39,870 nucleotides of DNA from Acidobacteriota bacterium (GTDB taxonomy: Bacteria > Acidobacteriota > Vicinamibacteria > Vicinamibacterales > UBA2999). Below are positions 20,182 to 26,618 of the stretch, one piece after another (within the stretch, counting starts at the first letter, position 1; each line of letters opens with the position of its first letter). The notes below the pieces were generated by a model. It saw only the letters and a program-made list of their open reading frames with translations, was not told where the DNA came from and searched no databases. The position numbers and the translations under genes were made by a program. The stretch lies in contig SHUG01000010.1 of assembly GCA_009694735.1 (NCBI GenBank), positions 1 to 39,870 on the forward strand, in the 5' to 3' direction.

Positions 20182-20425
20182 AGCCACCGATTTCACAGAT
20201 TCACACAGACTGTGGCGGCCCGACATCAGGCCGGTTGGCATTTCTCAACCGGCCTGACCGAGTCGTCAGAAACCAGAGCCAAGAGCGGCTGTGGCTGTGA
20301 GCGCGCTTGGCACTGGCTTCTGACGGCTCGGTCCAGCGGAGCGACGCTCCGCGTCGGGCCGCCGTGGCAATGCATCGTTCGGCGGTCGCCATAATCTGTG
20401 GCTAACTTGTGACTAATCTGTGGCT
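20182..20425. repeat. 244-bp nested palindromic element upstream of the XdhC gene
   Basis: The ends are AGCCACCGATT (20182-20192) and AATCTGTGGCT (20415-20425), inverted apart from one base; a second AATCTGTGGCT lies at 20393-20403. Inside is a segment (20210-20367) predicted to fold as a closing stem plus three hairpins with very few unpaired bases. No coding frame is convincing here. The right end abuts the -10 box of the XdhC gene. A shorter element with the same type of ends lies at 26504-26618. Confidence 0.7.
20210..20367. other. Predicted four-way-junction (cloverleaf) structure
   Basis: Closing stem P1: 20210-20224 with 20353-20367, 15 pairs including three G-T wobbles and an unbroken 11-bp core GGCGGCCCGAC/GTCGGGCCGCC. 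P2: 20226-20237 with 20246-20257, 12 perfect pairs, 8-nt loop. P3: 20258-20283 with 20306-20331, 26 positions with two mismatches and one wobble, 22-nt loop. P4: 20336-20342 with 20346-20352, 7 pairs, 3-nt loop. Only 20225 and 20332-20335 are unpaired at the junction. It could act as a folded RNA or as a DNA cruciform. It resembles no RNA family I recognise. Confidence 0.5.
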
Positions 20426-20430
20426 ACAAT
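20425..20430 (+). promoter_or_regulatory. -10 box of the XdhC-family gene (leaderless type)
   Basis: TACAAT ends 8 nt before the ATG at 20439, so transcription would be expected to begin at or next to the start codon. The first T is shared with the right end of the palindromic element. No well-placed -35 is seen. Confidence 0.5.
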
Positions 20431-20438
20431 TCAAAGAC

Positions 20439-21275
20439 ATGAATCATGAAGTCTTCGCCGCGCTCGGGCAAGCGCTCTCCCGCGGTGAAGAGGCGGCGCT
20501 CGTCACCATCGTCTCGGCCAACGGATCCACGCCGCAACGGGTGGGCGCCAAGATGCTGGTGTTCGGTGACGGCCGCATTGTCGGCACGGTCGGCGGCGGC
20601 TGCTACGAGCACGACGCCATCGGCAAGGCGCGCCAGGTGCTTGAGACGCGCAAGCCCACCACGGTGCGCTACGACCTCAATGATGACTTCGCCGAGGAAA
20701 CCGGCCTGGTCTGCGGCGGGCAGATGGAGGTCTTCATCGAGCCGATCGAGGCGGCGCCGGCCGTCTACATTTTTGGCGCCGGGCACGTCGGCTACTACCT
20801 GGCCAGGATGGCCCACGAGGCCGGCTTCGGCGTGCATGTGATCGACGATCGCGCCGCGTTTGCCAACCCCGAGCGGTTTCCGTTCGCGGCGTCGGTGGTC
20901 GTCGACGACATTCCGGAGTGGCTCGCGCGCACGACACTGCCGGCCACTGCCTATGCCGTGGTCGTCACCCGCGGCCACCGCAACGACCTCGACGCGCTGC
21001 GCGCCCTGGCGCCGCGTGAGCTGCGCTACATGGGCTTGATCGGCAGCCGCGCAAAGGTTGCCCGTCTCTACGAACAACTGATGACCGAGGGCGGCGTCGA
21101 TCCCGATCGCCTCGCCCGCATTCACGCGCCGATTGGTCTCGACCTTGGCGCGGTGACGCCGCAGGAAATTGCCGTCAGCATCACCGCCGAGCTGATTGCC
21201 GTGCGACGCGGCAAGGCGGAGTCGCTCAAGGCCGCCTCGCTGCAATGGTTTCCCAACCTCAAAGCGCTGCGCTAG
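20439..21275 (+). CDS. XdhC/CoxI family protein
   Basis: The 278-aa protein belongs to the family that protects, sulfurates and inserts the molybdenum cofactor into xanthine dehydrogenase and related hydroxylases. The N-terminal XdhC_CoxI domain carries VSANGSTPQRVGAKMLV and GTVGGGCYE (49-57). The C-terminal Rossmann domain carries YIFGAGHVGYYLARMAHEAG, then VVVTRGHRNDLDALRAL and YMGLIGSRAKVARL, with IHAPIGLDLGAVTPQEIAVS near the end. Both domains are present. The ATG at 20439 is chosen because it follows a -10 box by 8 nt and gives the usual N-terminus. No molybdoenzyme subunits are encoded here. The stop codon lies inside the left inverted repeat of a palindromic element. Confidence 0.88.
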   Translation: MNHEVFAALGQALSRGEEAALVTIVSANGSTPQRVGAKMLVFGDGRIVGTVGGGCYEHDAIGKARQVLETRKPTTVRYDLNDDFAEETGLVCGGQMEVFIEPIEAAPAVYIFGAGHVGYYLARMAHEAGFGVHVIDDRAAFANPERFPFAASVVVDDIPEWLARTTLPATAYAVVVTRGHRNDLDALRALAPRELRYMGLIGSRAKVARLYEQLMTEGGVDPDRLARIHAPIGLDLGAVTPQEIAVSITAELIAVRRGKAESLKAASLQWFPNLKALR

Positions 21276-21438
21276 TCCCCTGGAAGCGTGATGACTGGCA
21301 TAAGTCCCGGAGCGCGGCGCCCGGATCGCAAGGCGCGACGACTGAGCATATTGGGCATCTGTGAGGGAGGAGCAACGCAGCGAGGCGGGATGCCCCGCCC
21401 GGGAATTATGTGAGTCATCACGCTTCCAGGGGACTAGC
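21271..21438. mobile_element. 168-bp MITE-like element with perfect 26-bp inverted ends
   Basis: Positions 21271-21296 and 21413-21438 are perfect inverted copies (26 bp), with CTAG near each outer edge that may be a 4-bp target duplication or part of the repeat. A second inner stem continues the palindrome (21299-21310 with 21399-21410, one mismatch). The core holds a GGCGGG-ATGC-CCCGCC hairpin at 21385-21400 and GC-rich short stems. No transposase frame fits inside. The left end contains the last codons and TAG of the XdhC gene; the right end lies 25 bp before the amidohydrolase start. Confidence 0.65.
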
Positions 21439-21444
21439 CGGATC

Positions 21445-21467
21445 CCACGCGCGGCAGCCGCGCGTGG
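21445..21467 (+). promoter_or_regulatory. Hairpin covering the amidohydrolase start codon
   Basis: CCACGCGCGGC (21445-21455) and GCCGCGCGTGG (21457-21467) are perfect 11-bp inverted arms around a single base; in RNA about nine pairs would form. The right arm contains the GTG start (21464-21466). Such a stem would hide the start codon and could limit translation. It may equally be another dispersed palindrome. Confidence 0.4.
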
Positions 21468-22789
21468 ATGGGCTGATTATCCGTGGCGCCACCATCGTCA
21501 CCATGAACGACGCCTTCGAGGTCGTCGAAGGCGACCTGCTGGTGCGTGACGGGCGCATTGTCTCGGTCGGCTTCGTTCCCGACTCCGAACGCGCTGACCG
21601 CACCATCCACGCGCACGGTGCCTTTCTGGTGCCAGGCTTCATCCAGACGCATATCCATTTATGCCAGACGCTCTTTCGCGGCTATGCCGATGATCTGGCG
21701 CTGCTCGACTGGCTGACGACCCGCGTCTGGCCGATGGAAGCCGCGCACACGCCGGCCTCGCTCGCCGCCGCCGCCCGGCAGGCCGCGTCCGAACTGCTGC
21801 TGAGCGGCACCACGACCGTCTTGACCATGGAGACCGTGCACGACACCGACGCGGTGTTCGAGGCACTCGATCCGATGGGCCTGCGAGCCGTCGTTGGCAA
21901 GTGCATGATGGATGCGGACACTGCGGTGCCGGCGCGGTTGCTCGAGAAGACCCAGCAGTCACTCGATGAGAGCGTGGCGATTGCCAAGCGCTGGCATGGC
22001 CGCGCCAACGGGCGCTTGCGCGCGGCGTTCGCGCCCCGCTTTGCGGTGTCGTGTTCACAGGCTCTGCTCGAAGCGGTGGCAGCTCTCTCGCAGGAGCACG
22101 GCCTGGTCGTCCACACGCACGCGTCGGAGAATCGCGACGAGATCGCGCTGATCCGCGCGCGCACCGGCCGTTCGAACATCGATTACCTCGCCCACACCGG
22201 CCTGACGTCGCCGCGCCTGTGCCTGGCCCACTGCGTGTGGGTCGACGATCGCGAGCAGTCGGTGATGGCCGAGCACGGCGTGAAGGTGCTCCACTGCCCC
22301 GGCTCGAACCTGAAGCTCGGCTCAGGCCTGGCACCGGTGGTCGAGATGCGGGCCAAGGGGATTTCGGTGTCGCTCGGCGCCGACGGCGCCGCCTGCAACA
22401 ACCATCTCGACATGTTTGAAGAGATGCGGCTGGCTGCCGTACTGCAATCGGTCCGCAAGGGTCCCGGCTCGTTGACTGCGCGCGATGCCGTGTGGATGGC
22501 CACGCGCGAGGGCGCCCGCGCGATTGGGCTCGAGCGCGAACTCGGCAGCATTGAGGCCGGCAAGCGCGCCGACTTCCTGTTGGTGGACCGCGACCGTCCG
22601 CAGTTCATGGCCAGCCACGATCCGTACTCCACGCTGGTCTACTCCGCCCGCGGCACCGACGTTCGCACCACGGTGGTGGACGGCGAGGTGCTGGTGGACG
22701 CGTTTCGTTCGACCAGGTGGGATCCAGATGCCATCGCCACCGCCGCCCGAACTGAAGCGGCCGCGCTGGCCGCCCGGGCGGGGTTCTAG
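21464..22789 (+). CDS. Amidohydrolase, MTA/SAH- or deoxyadenosine-deaminase-like
   Basis: The 441-aa metal-dependent hydrolase is of the TrzN/MtaD/SsnA group. After a small N-terminal beta domain come THIHLCQTLFRGYADDL with metal ligands H63 and H65, HTHASEN, AHCVWVDD, VLHCPGSNLKLGSG and SLGADGAACNNHLDMFEEM with the catalytic Asp. The family deaminates adenine- or guanine-type nucleosides or dechlorinates triazines; the LxxxDDLxLLDWL and SNLKLGSG features favour 5'-methylthioadenosine/S-adenosylhomocysteine deaminase-like activity, but guanine deaminase is possible. The frame extends to a GTG at 21410 inside the palindromic element; the GTG at 21464 is preferred because it starts at the conserved DGLIIRGATIVTM. 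Proximity to an XdhC gene hints at purine catabolism. Confidence 0.85.
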   Translation: MDGLIIRGATIVTMNDAFEVVEGDLLVRDGRIVSVGFVPDSERADRTIHAHGAFLVPGFIQTHIHLCQTLFRGYADDLALLDWLTTRVWPMEAAHTPASLAAAARQAASELLLSGTTTVLTMETVHDTDAVFEALDPMGLRAVVGKCMMDADTAVPARLLEKTQQSLDESVAIAKRWHGRANGRLRAAFAPRFAVSCSQALLEAVAALSQEHGLVVHTHASENRDEIALIRARTGRSNIDYLAHTGLTSPRLCLAHCVWVDDREQSVMAEHGVKVLHCPGSNLKLGSGLAPVVEMRAKGISVSLGADGAACNNHLDMFEEMRLAAVLQSVRKGPGSLTARDAVWMATREGARAIGLERELGSIEAGKRADFLLVDRDRPQFMASHDPYSTLVYSARGTDVRTTVVDGEVLVDAFRSTRWDPDAIATAARTEAAALAARAGF

Positions 22790-22798
22790 TGCTACAAT
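22790..22798 (+). promoter_or_regulatory. Extended -10 promoter of the hrcA operon
   Basis: TGCTACAAT (TG-N-TACAAT) starts 1 bp after the amidohydrolase stop codon. Transcription would start near 22805, inside the CIRCE-like operator. No -35 consensus is apparent, which fits an extended -10 promoter. Confidence 0.6.
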
Positions 22799-22800
22799 TC

Positions 22801-22827
22801 CTGGCAGTCCAGATAGTGGACTGCTAA
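22801..22827 (+). promoter_or_regulatory. CIRCE-like HrcA operator
   Basis: CTGGCAGTC, nine bases, GACTGCTAA. The CIRCE consensus is TTAGCACTC-N9-GAGTGCTAA. The spacing is exactly nine, eight of nine bases of the right half agree and six of nine of the left half. The one change in the right half (G to C) is mirrored in the left half, so the symmetry is kept. It lies between the -10 box and the hrcA ATG and overlaps its first base, as expected for autoregulation by HrcA, whose gene it precedes. Confidence 0.8.
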
Positions 22828-23882
22828 TGACTGGCCCGGCCCTTTCCGACCGTACGCGCCGCATTCTGGCCACGCTGGTTCGCTCCTATATCGAGACGGG
22901 CGAACCGGTGGCGTCGGCGGCGCTTGCGCAGAAGGCCGGCCTGAACGTGTCGTCGGCCACCGTGCGCAACGTGCTCGCCCAGCTCGAAGAGATGGGCTAC
23001 GTCTGGCAACCGCACACCTCGGCCGGACGGGTGCCGACCGACACCGGCTACCGCTGCTACGTCGACATGCTGATCGAGGCACGCCGCCCGTCCAAGGACG
23101 TCTCGGCGGTGGAATTGCGGCTGCGCCAGGAAGCCGGCGATGCACCGCTGATCGATGACCTGCTCTCGTCGACGTCGCATGTGCTGTCGGAGGCGAGCAA
23201 GAGCGTGGGCTTTGCGATTGGCCCACCCAATGCGCGCGCGTTGTTCCATCGCATCGAGTTTGTACCGCTCAGCGGCAATCGCATTCTCGTCGTCGTGGTG
23301 GCCAGTGGCAACCAGGTGTCGCAGAAGACCGTCGACATCGGCGAGTCGGTCACGCCGTCGGAGCTGGTGCAGGCCGCGAACTTTCTCAATTCCGAATTCG
23401 CCGGCCGCACCCTCGAAGAGGTGCGCGACGGCGTCGTCGACCGCCTGAAACAGGAGCGCTCGCTCTACGACCAGCTGCTCGGACTGGCATTGCGGCTGGC
23501 CAGCAGCTCGTTCGCGAACCTCGACCGGCCGACCGCCGTCTACATTGACGGTGCCTCGAGCCTGCTCGAAGAGGTGGTGCAGGCCAGCGGCATTTCGGCC
23601 GCCACCCTGCGCGGACTGTTGCGGATGGTCGAAGAAAAGCAGCGGCTGGTCGGGATCCTGACCGAATACATTGATGGTCCCGGTCTCACGGTCGTGATCG
23701 GGGCCGAACACAGCGACCCGGAACTGCGGCCGTTCAGCCTGATCGCGGCGACCTATTTCGATGGCCGCAGTACGGGCACGGTCGGCGTGATTGGGCCCAC
23801 CCGCATGCGTTATTCGAAGGCCATCAGCGTGGTTGACATCGCCGCGCTGGCCGTCGCCAGGGTGCTGCGCGACGTTAACTAA
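22827..23882 (+). CDS. hrcA: Heat-inducible transcription repressor HrcA
   Basis: The 351-aa repressor binds CIRCE operators and releases them on heat stress. The N-terminal winged helix shows RRILATLVRSYIETGEPVAS, with VSSATVRNVLAQLEEMGYV as the recognition region and HTSAGRVPTDTGYRCYVD following. The C-terminal GAF-like/insert domains end with FSLIAATYFDGRSTGTVGVI and GPTRMRYSKAISVVD. The ATG at 22827 is fixed by the operator and the family N-terminus; the frame is open further upstream inside the amidohydrolase, but that is not coding. It is the first gene of hrcA-grpE-dnaJ-prmA. Confidence 0.97.
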   Translation: MTGPALSDRTRRILATLVRSYIETGEPVASAALAQKAGLNVSSATVRNVLAQLEEMGYVWQPHTSAGRVPTDTGYRCYVDMLIEARRPSKDVSAVELRLRQEAGDAPLIDDLLSSTSHVLSEASKSVGFAIGPPNARALFHRIEFVPLSGNRILVVVVASGNQVSQKTVDIGESVTPSELVQAANFLNSEFAGRTLEEVRDGVVDRLKQERSLYDQLLGLALRLASSSFANLDRPTAVYIDGASSLLEEVVQASGISAATLRGLLRMVEEKQRLVGILTEYIDGPGLTVVIGAEHSDPELRPFSLIAATYFDGRSTGTVGVIGPTRMRYSKAISVVDIAALAVARVLRDVN

Positions 23883-23897
23883 TTAGTCTTATTGGCC

Positions 23898-23913
23898 GCC
23901 CCCGAAAGGGGGC
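23898..23913. repeat. Hairpin with GAAA tetraloop between hrcA and grpE
   Basis: GCCCCC-GAAA-GGGGGC is followed by CCCTAC. The stem is perfect and the GNRA loop is very stable in RNA. It sits in the 59-bp gap inside the operon without a T-run, so it may protect or punctuate the mRNA. The CTAC tail links it to the dispersed 4-nt-loop palindromes. Confidence 0.55.
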
Positions 23914-23941
23914 CCTACACTCAATCAGTTCCGCACCAACC

Positions 23942-24472
23942 ATGAGCGACCAACCGAACGATCCCATTGACCCCGGCATGCCCGCGACCGAAGCCGGGCC
24001 TCTCGACCCGCCCGATGCCGGCACGCCGGCTGAAGCCATCAAGCGCGAGCGCGACGATCTGTACGATCGCCTGCTCCGCAAGAGCGCGGAGTTTGACAAC
24101 TTCCGCAAGCGCGTCGATCGCGATCGCAAGGACATGATCGAGTGGACCGCCGCCGAAGTGCTGAACGATGTGCTGGCGATCGCCGACGACTTCGACCGTG
24201 CGCTCGCCGCCGACGCGCCGCCTGAGGCGCAGCACTACAAGGCCGGGCTCGAGTTGATCCAGCGCCAGCTGGCCGACCTGATCAAGAAGCGCGGCGTCAC
24301 CACGCTCGAGGCACTCGGCGCCGACTTCGACCCACACGTTCACCAGGCCGTGGCCTATGAAGAAGTGCCCGGCGCCCGTGACGGCGAAGTGGTGGCCGTG
24401 CTGGCCAAGGGCTACAAGCTCGGGGACCGTCTGCTGCGCCCCGCCATCGTGAAGGTGGCCAAGGCATCGTGA
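23942..24472 (+). CDS. grpE: Nucleotide exchange factor GrpE
   Basis: The 176-aa cochaperone releases ADP from DnaK. A proline- and acid-rich N-terminal tail (1-33) is followed by the long coiled-coil helix (RERDDLYDRLLRKSAEFDNF and on to about 65) and the C-terminal beta domain containing TLEALGADFDPHVHQAV and LAKGYKLGDRLLRPAIVKV, the GrpE signature. Length is typical. Its stop overlaps the dnaJ start by 4 bp (GTGA). dnaK itself is not in the window. Confidence 0.97.
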   Translation: MSDQPNDPIDPGMPATEAGPLDPPDAGTPAEAIKRERDDLYDRLLRKSAEFDNFRKRVDRDRKDMIEWTAAEVLNDVLAIADDFDRALAADAPPEAQHYKAGLELIQRQLADLIKKRGVTTLEALGADFDPHVHQAVAYEEVPGARDGEVVAVLAKGYKLGDRLLRPAIVKVAKAS

Positions 24473-25593
24473 GCAAGCGCGACTACTACGACACGCTCGA
24501 AGTCTCGAAGACGGCCACCGACCAGGAGATCAAGAGCTCCTACCGCCGGCTTGCGCTCAAGCACCATCCCGACCGCAACCAGGGCGACAAGGCGGCCGAA
24601 GAGAAGTTCAAGGAAGCCGCGGAAGCCTACGCCATTCTCAGCGACGACGAGAAGCGCGCGCGCTACGACCGTTTCGGTCACGCTGGTGTCGGTGGCGGTG
24701 CGCAGGGCTTCGACCCCTCGCAATTCAGCGGCTTCGAAGACATCTTCGGCGGGCTCGGCGACATCTTCGGCTTCGGCGGCTCACGCCGCGGCGGCCCGCA
24801 ACGCGGCTCCGACCTCCGCTACGACCTCGAGATCAAGTTCGAGCAGGCCGCCAAGGGCTTCGAGACGCACATCCAGATCCCGCGCCAGGAAGCCTGCGAC
24901 ACCTGCAAGGGATCCGGTGCGGCGCCAGGCACCTCGCCGACCAGCTGTCCTGGCTGCCGCGGCGCCGGCCAGATCCGCTTTCAGCAGGGCTTCTTCACCA
25001 TGGCGCGCACCTGCGGCCAGTGCCGCGGCGCCGGCAAGGTGATCACCAAGCCCTGCCAGACCTGCCGGGGCGCCGGCACGATTGAGCAAACGCGCAAGCT
25101 GACGGTGAAGATTCCCGCCGGGATTGCGACCGGACAGCGCCTGCGCCTGACCGGCGAAGGCGAATCGGGCGCGCAGGGTGGGCCGACCGGTGATCTCTAC
25201 GTGGTGATCTTCGTGCAGGAGCACGAGTTCTTCCAGCGCGATGGCAACGACCTGCACTGCTCCGTGCCCCTCCCGTTCACGACGCTCGCACTCGGCGGCG
25301 AGATCAAGGTGCATGGCATTGACGGCGACGAGACCGTCAAGATTCCCGAGAGCACGCAGACCGGCACCACCTTCCGCTTGCGCGGCAAGGGCATGCCCGA
25401 CGTGTCGGGGCGCGGCCGCGGCGACATCCTGGTGACGGTGCAGGCGGTGACGCCGAAGAAGCTCACCAAGGACCAGAAGAAGCTGCTCGAGCAACTCGCC
25501 GAAACGCTGCCCGAGCAGAAGGTCAAGCCGCACGCCCGCGACACCGATGACGACCGCGGGATCTTCGGTAAGGTGAAGGACATTTTTGGCTAG
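24469..25593 (+). CDS. dnaJ: Chaperone DnaJ (type I Hsp40)
   Basis: The 374-aa cochaperone stimulates DnaK ATPase and delivers substrates. The J domain (RDYYDTLEVSKTATDQEIK and HHPDRN with the HPD triad), Gly/Phe-rich region (about 72-105), four CxxCxGxG zinc motifs (CDTCKGSG, CPGCRGAG, CGQCRGAG, CQTCRGAG) and C-terminal substrate-binding domains are all present. The start is a GTG overlapping the grpE stop. Its end overlaps the TTG start of prmA by 8 bp. Confidence 0.98.
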   Translation: MSKRDYYDTLEVSKTATDQEIKSSYRRLALKHHPDRNQGDKAAEEKFKEAAEAYAILSDDEKRARYDRFGHAGVGGGAQGFDPSQFSGFEDIFGGLGDIFGFGGSRRGGPQRGSDLRYDLEIKFEQAAKGFETHIQIPRQEACDTCKGSGAAPGTSPTSCPGCRGAGQIRFQQGFFTMARTCGQCRGAGKVITKPCQTCRGAGTIEQTRKLTVKIPAGIATGQRLRLTGEGESGAQGGPTGDLYVVIFVQEHEFFQRDGNDLHCSVPLPFTTLALGGEIKVHGIDGDETVKIPESTQTGTTFRLRGKGMPDVSGRGRGDILVTVQAVTPKKLTKDQKKLLEQLAETLPEQKVKPHARDTDDDRGIFGKVKDIFG

Positions 25594-26500
25594 CCGAAGT
25601 TGGCCCGCGCTCGAACTGCGAGCCCTCTCACTCGCTGACCCGGAGAACGCGGACGAGTTACTCGCCGCCCTGATCGACGACTACTCGCCGATCGCGATCG
25701 AAGACCTCGCCGAACGGCCGCTCCCTCCGGGCGGGCTGTGGGATCCGACCTATCCGCCGATCCCAGACCCGCCACCAACTCCCCTCCATTGGCGGGTGTT
25801 CTTCGAGACTGACGCCGTCCGCGAAGAAGCCGCGCAAGCGATTCGCGACGCGTTCCCGTCGATCGCGATCGCTTACGTGGAGTTGCCCGACGAAGACTGG
25901 GCCGCGCGCTCGCAGCAGTCGCTGACCATGGTGCACGCCGGCCGGTTCATCGTCGCGCCGCCGTGGGACATGCCGGCAGACGATGTCGATGCGACGGTGA
26001 TTGTGATCGAACCGTCGATGGGCTTCGGCACTGGACACCATGCGACGACGCGGATGTGCCTGCGGTTGCTGTCGGACCTCGACGTCTCGGACCTGACGGT
26101 GCTCGACCTGGGAACCGGATCTGGCGTGCTGTCGATGGCCGCCGCACTCAGTGGCGCACGCCACGTGATCGGCATCGATGTGGATGTCGATGCGATTCAA
26201 TCCGCGGAAACCAGCGCTCGCCTCAACACGCTGCCTGACACCCTTGAGTTCCAGGTATCGGACTTCCGCTCGTCACCGCCCGCGGCCGCCGACGTGGTGC
26301 TGGCGAACTTGACGGGCGGGATGCTGACATCCAGCGGGCCGGCGATTGCCGTACTGGTGAAGCCCGGGGGCCAGATGATTCTGAGCGGCTTCGATCACAC
26401 CGAGGTCGATGCGGTGATCGCCACCTTCGGCGGATTCACCGAGACCGCGCGACTTACCGAAGACAACTGGATCGCGCTGCTGCTCCGAGCCGCTGATTAA
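25586..26500 (+). CDS. prmA: Ribosomal protein L11 methyltransferase
   Basis: The 304-aa SAM-dependent enzyme trimethylates ribosomal protein L11. The characteristic PSMGFGTGHHATTRMCL block and Rossmann motif VLDLGTGSGVLSMAA are followed by ANLTGGML, the PrmA counterpart of the NPPY-type motif. The N-terminal ferredoxin-like domain is present. The start is a TTG at 25586 within the end of dnaJ; gene order dnaJ-prmA(-rsmE) is common in bacteria, and rsmE indeed lies beyond, though here on the opposite strand. The C-terminal end converges on the DUF1028 gene. Confidence 0.92.
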   Translation: MASRSWPALELRALSLADPENADELLAALIDDYSPIAIEDLAERPLPPGGLWDPTYPPIPDPPPTPLHWRVFFETDAVREEAAQAIRDAFPSIAIAYVELPDEDWAARSQQSLTMVHAGRFIVAPPWDMPADDVDATVIVIEPSMGFGTGHHATTRMCLRLLSDLDVSDLTVLDLGTGSGVLSMAAALSGARHVIGIDVDVDAIQSAETSARLNTLPDTLEFQVSDFRSSPPAAADVVLANLTGGMLTSSGPAIAVLVKPGGQMILSGFDHTEVDAVIATFGGFTETARLTEDNWIALLLRAAD

Positions 26501-26503
26501 AAC

Positions 26504-26618
26504 AGCCACGGATTAACACTGATTAGACACAGATCTGATGTTCTGTGCCATTGCCGCCTTGTGGAATGAATCTGTGTTTAATCTGTGTCGAATCTGTGGC
26601 TGTGCTTAATCTGTGGCT
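26504..26618. repeat. Palindromic element with AATCTGTGGCT ends (short form)
   Basis: AGCCACGGATT (26504-26514) and AATCTGTGGCT (26591-26601, repeated at 26608-26618) bound an imperfect inverted repeat of about 31 bp per arm (26504-26534 with 26570-26601). The ends and the doubled right terminus match the larger element at 20182-20425. It fills the gap between convergent prmA and the DUF1028 gene and its right edge touches the latter's stop codon. A bidirectional stop for transcription is possible. Confidence 0.7.

Noticed and set aside
22485-22826. Upstream extension of the hrcA frame inside the amidohydrolase gene
   Set aside because: The CIRCE-like operator and -10 box lie between, and the family N-terminus begins at 22827.
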